From Micromonospora olivasterospora (GTDB lineage: Bacteria > Actinomycetota > Actinomycetes > Mycobacteriales > Micromonosporaceae), in assembly GCF_007830265.1 (NCBI RefSeq), contig NZ_VLKE01000001.1, forward strand, positions 6,881,738-6,945,737: a stretch of DNA of 64,000 nucleotides, in the 5' to 3' direction. Of this stretch, positions 50,046 to 62,000 are shown piece by piece. Each line of letters starts with the position of its first letter. The first letter of the stretch is position 1. Position numbers and translations under genes: made by a program. Under the pieces are notes generated by a model. It ran no database searches, had not been told where the DNA came from, and worked only from the letters and a program-made list of their open reading frames with translations.

Positions 50046-53000
50046 CTACGACATGGACGAGTCCGGGTTGTCGTCCGCATCTTCCATTGGCGAGTCCGGG
50101 TCGTCATTCACATCTTCCATTAGCGAGTCCGGGTCGTCATTCACATCTTCCATTGGCAAGTCCGGGTTGTCGTCCGCATCTTCCATTGGCGAGTCCGAGT
50201 CATTTTGGGCGGCCAATGCCACAGGTTCGGGGTTGTTTCCAGCGGCAACCCGCCCACCCGGCACGGCAGGCAATCCCGCCAGCCCTGCAGCACCATCTGG
50301 CAGGGGCCACAACCGCACCGTCCAGTCCTGGCTTGCGGAGGCCAGCATCCGCCGGCCCGGCCCCGCCTGCCACGACGTCACCCCCCACACCGGGCCGGTG
50401 TGGCCTTCCAACGTCTGGAGCAGGCGGCCGTCGGCCGTATCCCAGATCCGTACCGTCCGATCCGCGCTGGCGGAGGCCAGCAGCCGCCGGCCCGATTCCT
50501 CCTGCCACGACGTCACCGCCAACACCGGGCCGGTGTGGCCTTCCAACGTCCGGAGCAGGCGACGGTCGGCCGCATCCCAGATCCGCACCGTCCGATCCCT
50601 GCTGGTGGAGGCCCGCATCCGCCGGCCCGACGCCTCCTGCCACGATGTCACCGCCCACACCGGGCCGGTGTGGTCCAACGTCTGGATCAGGCGGCCGTCG
50701 GCCGCATCCCAGATCCGCACCGTCCGATCCGTGCTGGTGGAGGCCAGCATCCGCCGGCCCGACACCGCCGGCCACAACGTCACCGCCCACACCGGGCCGG
50801 TGTGGCCTTCCAACGTCTGGAGCAGGCGGCCGTCGGCCGCATCCCAGATCCGCACCGTCTGATCCATGCCGGCGGAGGCCAGCATCCGCCGGCCCGGCCC
50901 CGCCTGCCACGACGTCACCGCCCGCACCGCGCCGGTGTGGCCTGCCAATGTCCGGAGCAGGCGGCCGTCGGCCGCATCCCAGATCCGCACCGTCCCGTCC
51001 CCGGCGGCGGAGGCCAGCAGCCGCTGGCCCGACGCCTCCTGCCACGACGTCGACGCGTACACCGGGCCGGTGTGGCCGGTCAGCAGCTGCGGGGACACCA
51101 CCGGTGGCGGCGTGGCAGCACCGGCGGGAGCCTGTCCGGCGTGCGCGTCCGATTCCGCGGCCGCTGCCTCACCCTGGCCAATCCGGCCGCTCAACTCCCC
51201 GACACTGGTCGCGGGCACAGGTGCGGGGTCGTTTCCAGCGGCAGCCCGCCCACCCGGCGCGGCAGGCAATCCCGCCAGCTCTGCAGCACGATCCGGCAGG
51301 GGCCACAACCGCACCGTCTGATCCCCGCCGGCGGAGGCCAGCATCCGCCGGCCCGGCCCCGCCGGCCACGACGTCACCGTCAACACCATGTCGGTGTGGT
51401 CTTCCAACGTCTGGAGCAGGCGGCCGTCGGCCGCATCCCAGATCCGCACCGTCTCGTCGTCGCTGGCGGAGGCCAGCAGCCGCCGGCCCGACGCCTCCTG
51501 CCACGACGTCACCGCCGACACTTCGTCGGTGTGGCCTTCCAACGTCCGGATCAGGCGGCCGTCGGCCGCATCCCAGACCCGCACCGTCCGATCCTCGCCG
51601 GCGGAGGCCAGCAGCCGCCGGCCCGACGCCTCCTGCCACGATGTCACCGCGTACACCGTGCCGGCGTGGCCTTCCAACGTCCGGGGCAGGCGGCCGTCGG
51701 CCGCATCCCAGATCCGCACCGTCTCGTCCGCGCTGGCGGAGGCCAGCAGCCGCCGGCCCGACGCCTCCTGCCACGATGTCACCGCGTACACCGTGCCGGC
51801 GTGGCCTTCCAACGTCCGGAGCAGGCGGCCGTCGGCCGCATCCCAGATCCGCACCGTCTCGTCCCCGCTGGCGGAGGCCAGCATCCGCCGGCCCGGCCCC
51901 GCCGGCCACGACGTCACCGCCGACACCGTGCCGGTGTGGCCTTCCAACGTCTGGAGCAGGCGGCCGTCGGCCGCATCCCAGATCCGCACCGTCTCGTCCG
52001 CGCTGGCGGAGGCCAGCATCCGCCGGCCCGGCCCCGCCGGCCACGACGTCATCGCCAACACTGTGCCGGTGTGGCCTTCCAACGTCTGGAGCAGGCGGCC
52101 GTCGGCCGCATCCCAGATCCGCACCGTCCGATCCCCGCCGGCGGAGGCCACCAGCCGCCGGCCCGACGCCTCCTGCCACGACGTCACCGCCCACACCATG
52201 CCGGTGTGGCCGGTCAGCAGCTGCGGGGACACCACCGCCGGCGGCGGCGTGGCAGCACCGGCGGGAGCCTGCCCGACGTGCGCGTCCGACTCCACGGCCG
52301 CTGCCTCAACCCGGCCAACCCGGCCACTCAATTCCCCGATACTGGTCGCGGGCACAGGTGCGAGGTTGTTTCCAGCGGCAGCCCGCTCACCCGGCACGGC
52401 AGGCAACCCCGCCAGCCCCGCAGCACCATCCGGCAGGGGCCACAACCGCACCGTCCGATCCTCGCTGGCGGAGGCCAGCATCCGCCGGCCCGGCCCCGTC
52501 TGCCACGACGTCACCGCCGACACCGTGCCGGTGTGGCCGTCCAACGTCCGGACCAGGCGGCCGTCGGCCGCATCCCAGATCCGTACCGTCCGATCCGCGC
52601 TGGCGGAGGCCAGCAGCCGCTGGCCCGACGCCGCTGGCCACGATGTCACCGCCCGCACCGTGCCGGTGTGGCCTGCCAATGTCCGGATCAGGCGGCCGTC
52701 GGCCGCATCCCAGATCCGCACCGTCTGATCCCCGCTGGCGGAGGCCAGCATCCGCTGGCCCGACGCCGCCGGCCACGATGTCACCGCCAACACCGGGCCG
52801 GTGTGGCCTTCCAACGTCCGGACCAGGCGGCCGTCGGCCGCATCCCAGATCCGCACCGTCTGATCCCAGCTAGTGGAGGCCAGCATCCGCTGGCCCGACG
52901 CCGCCGGCCACGATGTCACCGCCAACACCGGGCCGGTGTGGCCTTCCAACGTCTGGAGCAGGCGGCCGTCGGCGGCATCCCAGATCCGTACCGTCCGATC

Positions 53001-56000
53001 CGTGCTCGTGGAGGCCAGCATCCGCTGGCCCGACGCCGCCGGCCACGATGTCACCGCCAACACCGCGGCGGTGTGGCCTTCCAACGTCCGGACCAGGCGG
53101 CCGTCGGCCGCATTCCAGATCCGTACCATCCGGTCGTAGCTGGTGGAGGCCAGCATCCGCTGGCCCGACGCCGCCGGCCACGATGTCACCGCCGACACCG
53201 CGGCGGTGTGGCCTGCCAATGTCCGGATCAGGCGGCCGTCGGCCGCATTCCAGATCCGTACCGTCCGGTCGTAGCTGGTGGAGGCCAGCAGCCGCTGGCC
53301 CGACGCCTCCTGCCACGATGTCGACGCGTACACCGGGCCGGTGTGGCCGGTCAGCAACTGCGGAGACACCACCGGCGGCGGTGTGGCAGCGCCGGCGGGA
53401 GCCTGCCCGACGTGCGCGTCCGGCTCCGCGGCAGCTGCCTCACCCTGGCCAATCCGGCCACTCAACTCCCCGACACTGGTCGCGGACACAGGTGCGGGGT
53501 CGTTTCCAGCGGCAGCCCGCCCACCCGGCACGGCAGGCAACCCCGCCAGCCCCGCAACACCATCCGGCAGGGTCCACAACCGCACCGTCCGATCCTCGCT
53601 GGCGGAGACCAGCATCCGCCGGCCCGGCCCCGCCGGCCACGACGTCACCGCCCACACCGAGCCGGTGTGGCCGTCCAACGTCCGGACCAGGCGACCGTCG
53701 GCCGCATCCCAGATCCGCACCGTCCGATCCTCGCCGGCGGAGGCCAGCAGCCGCCGGCCCGACGCCTCCTGCCACGACGTCACCGCCCACACTTCGTCGG
53801 TGTGGCCTTCCAACGTCTGGAGCAGGCGGCCGTCGGCCGCATCCCAGATCCGCACCGTCGAGTCGTCGCTGGCGGAGGCCAGCAGCTGCCGGCCCGACTC
53901 GTCCTGCCACGACGTCACCGCCGACACTTCGTCGGTGTGGCCTTCCAACGTCTGGAGCAGGCGGCCGTCGGCCGCATCCCAGATCCGCACCGTCTCGTCC
54001 CCGCTGGCGGAGGCCAGCAGCTGCCGGCCCGACTCGTCCTGCCACGACGTCACCGCCGACACTTCGTCGGTGTGGCCTTCCAACGTCTGGAGCAGGCGGC
54101 CGTCGGCCGCATCCCAGATCCGCACCGTCTCGTCCCCGCTGGCGGAGGCCACCAGCTGCCGGCCCGGCCCCGCCTGCCACGACGTCACCGCCCGCACCTC
54201 GTCGGTGTGGCCTTCCAACGTCCGGATCAGGCGACCGTCGGCCGCATCCCAGATCCGCACCGTCCCATCCCCGCTGGCGGAGGCCACCAGCCGCCGGCCC
54301 GACTCCTCCTGCCACGACGTCACCGCCCACACCGGGAGGGTGTGGCCTTCCAATGTCTGGAGCAGGCGACCGTCGGCCGCATCCCAGATCCGCACCGTCC
54401 CATCCGTGCCGGCCGAGGCCCGCAGCCACCGGCCCGACGCCTCCTGCCACGACGTCGACGCGTACACCAGGCCGGGGTGGCCGGTCAGCAGCTGCGAGGA
54501 CACCACCGCCGGCGGCGGCGTGGCAGCACCGGCGGGAGCCTGCCCGACGTGCACGTCCGGCTCCGCGGCAGCTGCCTCAACCCGGCCAATCCGGCCACTC
54601 AACTCCCCGACACTGGTCGCGGGCACAGGTGCGGGGTCGTTTCCAGCGGCAGCCCGCCCACCCGGCACGGCAGGCAACCCCGCCAGCTCTGCAGCACCAT
54701 CCGGCAGGGGCCACAACCGCACCGTCTGATCCCCGCCAGCGGAGGCCAGCATCCGCCGGCCCGGCCCCGCCGGCCACGACGTCACCGTCAACACCATGTC
54801 GGTGTGGTCTTCCAACGTCTGGAGCAGGCTACCGTCGGCCGCATCCCAGATCCGCACCGTCTCGTCGTCGCTGGCGGAGGCCAGCAGCCGCCGGCCCGAC
54901 GCCTCCTGCCACGACGTCACCGCCAACACTTCGTCGGTGTGGCCTTCCAACGTCCGGATCAGGCGGCCGTCGGCCGCATCCCAGACCCGCACCGTCTCGT
55001 CCCCGCTGGCGGAGGCCAGCATCCGCCGGCCCGACTCGTCCTGCCACGACGTCACCGCCGACACCGTGCCGGTGTGGCCTTCCAACGTCCCGACCAGGCG
55101 GCCGTCGGCCGCATCCCAGATCCGCACCGTCTCGTCCGCGCTGGCGGAGGCCAGCAGCCGCCGGCCCGACGCCTCCTGCCACGACGTCACCGCGTACACC
55201 GTGCCGGTGTGGCCTTCCAACGTCTGGAGCAGGCGGCCGTCGGCCGCATCCCAGATCCGCACCGTCTCGTCCCCGCTGGCGGAGGCCAGCATCCGCCGGC
55301 CCGACTCGTCCTGCCACGACGTCACCGCCGACACCGTGCCGGTGTGGCCTTCCAACGTCTGGAGCAGGCGGCCGTCGGCCGCATCCCAGATCCGCACCGT
55401 CTCGTCCGCGCTGGCGGAGGCCAGCATCCGCCGGCCCGACTCGTCCTGCCACGACGTCATCGCCAACACTGTGCCGGTGTGGCCTTCCAACGTCTGGAGC
55501 AGGCGGCCGTCGGCCGCATCCCAGATCCGCACCGTCCGATCCCCGCCGGTGGAGGCCAGCAGCCGCCGGCCCGGCCCCGCCGGCCACGACGTCACCGCCC
55601 ACACCATGCCGGTGTGGCCGGTCAGCAGCTGCGGGGACACCACCGCCGGCGGCGGCGTGGCAGCACCGGCGGGAGCCTGCCCGACGTGCGCGTCCGGCTC
55701 CGCGGTCGCTGCCTCACCCTGGCCAATCCGGCCGCTCAACTCCCCGACACTGGTCGCGGGCACAGGTGCGGGGTCGTTTCCAGCGGCAGCCCGCCCACCC
55801 GGCACGGCAGGCAACCCCGCCAGCTCTGCAGCACCATCTGGCAGGGGCCACAACCGCACCGTCTGATCCCCGCCAGCGGAGGCCAGCATCCGCCGGCCCG
55901 GCCCCGCCGGCCACGACGTCACCGTCAACACCATGTCGGTGTGGTCTGCCAATGTCTGGAGCAGGCGGCCGTCGGCCGCATCCCAGATCCGCACCGTCTC

Positions 56001-59000
56001 GTCGTCGCTGGCGGAGGCCAGCAGCCGCCGGCCCGATTCCTCCTGCCACGACGTCACCGCCGACACCTCGTCGGTGTGGCCTTCCAACGTCTGGAGCAGG
56101 CGGCCGTCGGCCGCATCCCAGATCCGCACCGTCTCGTCCCCGCTGGCGGAGGCCAGCAGCCGCCGGCCCGATTCCTCCTGCCACGATGTCACCGCGTACA
56201 CCGTGCCGGTGTGGCCTTCCAACGTCCGGATCAGGCGACGGTCGGCCGCATCCCAGATCCGCACCGTCTCGTCCCCGCTGGCGGAGGCCAGCAGCCGCCG
56301 GCCCGACGCCTCCTGCCACGATGTCACCGCGTACACCGTGCCGGTGTGGCCTTCCAACGTCCGGATCAGGCGGCCGTCGGCCGCATCCCAGATCCGCACC
56401 GTCTCGTCCCCGCTGGCGGAGGCCAGCAGCCGCCGGCCCGACGCCTCCTGCCACGACGTCACCGCCGACACCGTGCCGGTGTGGCCTTCCAACGTCTGGA
56501 GCAGGCGGCCGTCGGCCGCATCCCAGATCCGCACCGTCTCGTCCCCGCTGGCGGAGGCCAGCATCCGCCGGCCCGACTCGTCCTGCCACGACGTCATCGC
56601 CAACACTGTGCCGGTGTGGCCTTCCAACGTCTGGAGCAGGCGGCCGTCGGCCGCATCCCAGATCCGCACCGTCCGATCCCCGCCGGTGGAGGCCAGCAGC
56701 CGCCGGCCCGGCCCCGCCGGCCACGACGTCACCGCCCACACCATGCCGGTGTGGCCGGTCAGCAGCTGCGGGGACACCACCGCCGGCGGCGGCGTGGCAG
56801 CACCGGCGGGAGCCTGCCCGACGTGCGCGTCCGGCTCCGCGGCCGCTGCCTCACCCTGGCCAATCCGGCCACTCAACTCCCCGACACTGGTCGCGGGCAC
56901 AGGTCCGGGGTCGTTTCCAGCGGCAACCCGCCCACCCGGCACGGCAGGCAACCCCGCCAGCCCCGCAGCACCATCCGGCAGGGGCCACAACCGCACCGTC
57001 CGATCCCTGCTGGCGGAGGCCAGCAGCTGCCGGCCCGGCCCCGCCTGCCACGATGTCACCGCCGACACCTCGTCGGTGTGGCCTTCCAATGTCTGGAGCA
57101 GGCGGCCGTCGGCCGCATCCCAGATCCGCACCGTCTCATCCCCGCTGGCGGAGGCCAGCAGCCACTCGTCCGGCCCTGCCTGCCACGACGTCACCGCCCA
57201 CACCGGGCCGGTATGGCCTTCCAATGTCCGGACCAGGCGACCGTCGGCCGCATCCCAGATCCGTACCGTCTGATCCCCGCTGGCGGAGGCCACCAGCCGC
57301 TGGCCCGACCCCTCCTCCCACGATGTCACCGCCAACACCGGGCCGGTGTGGCCGTCCAATGTCTGGATCAGGCGGCCGTCGGCCGCATCCCAGATCCGTA
57401 CCGTCCAACCCATGCCGGCGGAGGCCAGCAGCCGCTGGCCCGACTCCTCCTGCCACGACGTCACCGCGTACACCGGGTCGGTGTGGCCCTGCAATGTCTG
57501 GATCAGGCGGCCGTCGGCCGCATCCCAGATCCGCACCGTCCGATCCACGCTGGCGGAGGCCAGCATCCGCCGGCCCGACCCCTCCTGCCACGACGTCACC
57601 GCCAACACCGAGCCGGTGTGGCCTGCCAATGTCCGGAGCGGGCGGCCGTCGGCCGCATCCCAGATCCGCACCGTCCGATCCACGCTGGCGGAGGCCAGCA
57701 TCCGCCGGCCCGACCCCTCCTGCCACGACGTCACCGCGTACACCGGGTCGGTGTGGCCCTGCAATGTCTGGAGCAGGCGGCCGTCGGCCGCATTCCAGAT
57801 CCGCACCGTTTCATCCATGCTGGCGGAGGCCAACCGCAGGCCCGACTCCTCCTGCCACGACGTCACCGCCGACACCGGGCCGGTGTGGCCGGTCAGCAGC
57901 CGCGGAGACACCACCGCCGGCGTGGCAGCACCGGCGGGAGCCTGCCCGACGTGCGCGTCCGATACCGCGGTCGCTGCCTCAACCCGGCCAACCCGGCCAC
58001 TCAACTCCCCGACACTGGTCGCGGACACAGGTGCGGGGTTGTTTCCAGCGCCAACCCGCCCACCCGGCAGGGCAGGCAACCCCGCCAGCCCCGCAGCAGC
58101 GCCCGGCAGGGGCCACAACCGCACCGTCCGATCCATGCCGGCGGAGGCCAGCATCCGCCGCCCCGGCCCCGCCGGCCACGACATCACCGCCGACACCATG
58201 TCGGTGTGGCCTTCCAACGTCCGGACCAGGCGACCGTCGGCCGCATCCCAGATCCGCACCGTCTCGTCCCCGCTGGCGGAGGCCATCAGCTGCCGGCCCG
58301 ACTCGTCCTGCCACGACGTCACCGCCAACACCGGGCCGGCGTGGCCTCTTAATGTCTGGAGCAGGCGGCCGTCGGCCGCATCCCAGATCCGCACCGTCCG
58401 ATCCGCGCCGGCGGAGGCCAGCAGCCGCCGGCCCGACTCGTCCTGCCACGACGTCACCGCCAACACCGGGCCGGCGTGGCCTCTTAATGTCTGGAGCAGG
58501 CGGCCGTCGGCCGCATCCCAGATCCGCACCGTCCGATCCATGCCGGCGGAGGCCACCAGCCGCCGGCCCGACTCCTCCTGCCACGACGTCACCGCCAACA
58601 CCGGGTCGGTGTGGCCGTCCAACGTCCGGAGCAGGCTACCGTCGGCCGCATCCCAGATCCGCACCGTCTCGTCGTCGCTGGCGGAGGCCAGCAGCCGCCG
58701 GCCCGACTCCTCCTGCCACGACGTCACCGCGAACACCGCGTCGGTGTGGTCTTCCAATGTCTGGAGCAGGCGACCGTCGGCCGCATCCCAGATCCGCACC
58801 GTCTCGTCCATGCTGGCGGAGGCCACCAGCCGCCGGCCCGACTCCTCCTGCCACGACGTCACCGCCAACACCGGGCCGGTGTGGCCTTCCAACGTCCCGA
58901 CCAGGCGACCGTCGGCCGCATCCCAGATCCGCACCGTCCCATCCGCGCTGGCGGAGGCCACCAGCCGCCGGCCCGACTCCTCCTGCCACGACGTCGACGC

Positions 59001-62000
59001 GTACACCGGGCCGGTGTGGCCGGTCAGCAGCCGCGACGACACCACCGCCGGCGGCGGCGTGGCAGCACCGGCGGGAGTCGGCCCGACGTGCGCGTCCAAC
59101 TCCGCGGCCGCTGCCTCAATCCGGCCAATCCGGCCGCTCAACGCAGCGATGTCGGACACCGATCGGACGTACTCGCTCAGGTCACGCGACCTCCCCCGCG
59201 CGAGCCTGAGGTCCCGCAGCCCGTCGAGGTACCGGCCGGACAGCCGATCCAGGACCGACCGCGCCTGGCCGACGTCCTGGCCGCGTTCGGCCGCCTCCAC
59301 CAACGGCCTCTCAGCGGCTTCAAGTCTGTCAATACGCGCCGCATGGCCACCGACCAGAGCCTCCCACCGCTGGATGAGATGATCGGTGATGGTGGCCGCG
59401 CCACCGAGAGCGGCGGCATGCACCGTATCGACGAACAACGGATAGAACGTACCCATTTCCTCATCGGCCGGACCGCCCCGACCACCCGAACCGGGTGACA
59501 CGAACTCGACCAACATCAACGGCGCGTTTCCGTCGCGTCCCACCACCGGGTGTCCGTACCACCTGCGGTCGCCTCCTTGCTCGACGACCTGGACCCGCAC
59601 CTGGAAAAGCTCCGCCAACTCGTTGAGGAACCCACCCGAATACACTTCGGCACCGCGCGCAGACCGCAGATCCCGGATCACCACATGATCGGAACCCAGC
59701 CGCCCCTCCATCCGGTCCAGCAGCGCCTGCGCCCGTGTCTCCACGTTGTCGAACCCGCGATACTGGCCCGGCCGCACACCATTGAGCGTCTGCGCCAACG
59801 AGTCCAGCAAACACAGCAGCCCGTCGCCCCGGCGATCCCCCCGGTGCATCCACTCCGGCAACCCACCCGCCGACGGCTGCCCCCCACCCGGAGCCACACC
59901 GTCCGGCCCGGCCACCCACTCGTACACCACCGGAGCATCGCCGGCGTGTGGTGACGGTGCCGGTTGCGGTGGTGGCACGGTTACGCTGGCCTGCCCCGGC
60001 AACACCGCCGCCCGAGCCGGCAGCAACCGGATCTGTTCCTCCAACAACTCCCGCGCCAACCCGAACGCGCTCACCGCGGAGAGCAACTCCGCGCTCCGCT
60101 GCTCGGACACCCCCGGCACCCGCCCCACCACGTCCACCCGCCGCGGCACCAGCGGCACGTCCAGGGCAGCCCGGAGCCTGGAAACCCGCGCTCGCGGGTC
60201 TGCCGGACCGTCCGCCGACCACAACAACGCCACGTCCCCGCCATGATCAGCCAGGAACCGGGTGAACTCCGCCCCACTGCCAGACCGCACGCGGGACAGG
60301 TCAGCCTGCCGCCCGCCGGATCCTCGAACCACGACCGGCCCGTCCGATCCCGTAGAGAGGGCCCAGGCGCCCAGATACACCGCCCGCAACACGTCCCGGA
60401 CGGAGTCCGGTACCGTCGCGCCCTCTCCGGCCAAGACGATCCCCGGTGGCACCGCCGCGGCCCACACCCGCCCAATATGGTCCGCTACCAGGCCTTCCAC
60501 CTCACCGGTCAACCGCCCAGCCCTCGCGAACGCCGTCACCAACTGCTGACTGTCGCCGTGCCCCGCCCATTCCTCCAGCCGCAGATCGAGCCGATCCGTT
60601 ACCGCAGCCCCACCCACCCACTCGCGTGTATGCCGGACCAACTCCTCACCCAACGCGACCAGCTGCTCCACCCGCTCACCCATCCGGCGGTGCGCCCGCA
60701 CCCCTACCGTGCCGGCGGCGTCCGGGGTCGACAGGTCGACCGCCAGCGGATCGGTCACGGTCACATCGGGAAGCATCGCCGTCAGCTCCGGAACCCGAGC
60801 CCGCCACTGCTCAGCCGCCCCGCCCGGTTGCAGCGCCGCCGCGATCGGGGGCAACTCGGACCGCACCCGGGTCCAACTCTGCGCCTCGACGAGATTCGAC
60901 ACCTCCCGAGTGCCTACCACCGGCTGGCCGGCGGCCATCTCACCCATCCGCACCGGCCACAGGTCACCCTCCGCCACATGCGCCAACACCACCGGCGATG
61001 CCCGCCCACCGAACCCGTGCACCACCACATACACCGGCTCCCGCAACCCCGACTCCACCGGCGGCAACGCACTGTTCAGGAACGTGTCGAACAATGTGTC
61101 CACGACCGCCGTGGGATGCACCGGATGCGGCCGCGGCACACCCACCACCAACACCCGCGCGCCATCCGGCACCCACCCCACCGGCCCCACGTCCGGCGTC
61201 GCCCCCGCCACACTCTCCCCGGCAAGCAACCCCGCCTGCCGCAACTCCACCACCCGCCACCGACCAAGCCCTGACGACGGCACCGGAGGGAACACCCAAT
61301 CCCGCATATACGAGGCCGCCCGCTGCCCGAACCGCGCCCAACGCCGGTCCGGCGGCAGAAGATACGGCGCATGCACACCGTGCAATCCCCGCGCCTCCCG
61401 GTAGAACTGAGCCGACCGGGCATCCTCCGGACGGATCGGACGCGCGTGGAACTCCCACAGCAACGCCCCACCCGCGAACGTCTCCCGACCCGAGAAATCG
61501 ACAGGAATCAGACCCTGAGGAACAGACCTCGCCCCCACGCCCGCCACATACCGCGAACGGATCGCTACCGCCCCCGACTGGCCACGCCTTACCCGCAACG
61601 CCGCGACCTCGACCACCGTCCGAGGCTCCACCAACGGACCAGCACCATACGGCGACAACTCGATCACCGCCGTCGCAGGCACCTGCACCCCCGGGAGCCG
61701 GCCATCAAGCAATCGCCTCACGAGATCCAGCACACCCTCATGCCCGCGATCGCCGAACGCCAGTACCACCCGCCACACCCCACCACGGCCCTGCACCTCG
61801 TCCAGCAGTTCATCCGCAGACCGATTCCACGTCCTCTCAACCGCCCTCGCCGACCACGTTTCGGCATCCGTCACCGCCTGCCGCTGCGCCACCACAGACA
61901 GACCTCGCGGATCAACCTCAGCGCCCACACCATCCGGATACACCACCACCGCCTCGGCGGGGCCGGCAGCACTGGCGACACCCCGAACCGTCAGGAAACC

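Noticed and set aside
50299-59040. CRISPR-like array
   Set aside because: Repeats are 135 bp, coding and contiguous with no unique spacers, and no cas genes are present.
50087-59382. Very long plus-strand open frames antisense to gene D (up to about 2,700 codons)
   Set aside because: They arise because the 135-bp blade is a multiple of three and GC-rich DNA has few stops; the products are Arg/Pro/His-rich without any domain, while the minus strand gives clean WD40 blades.
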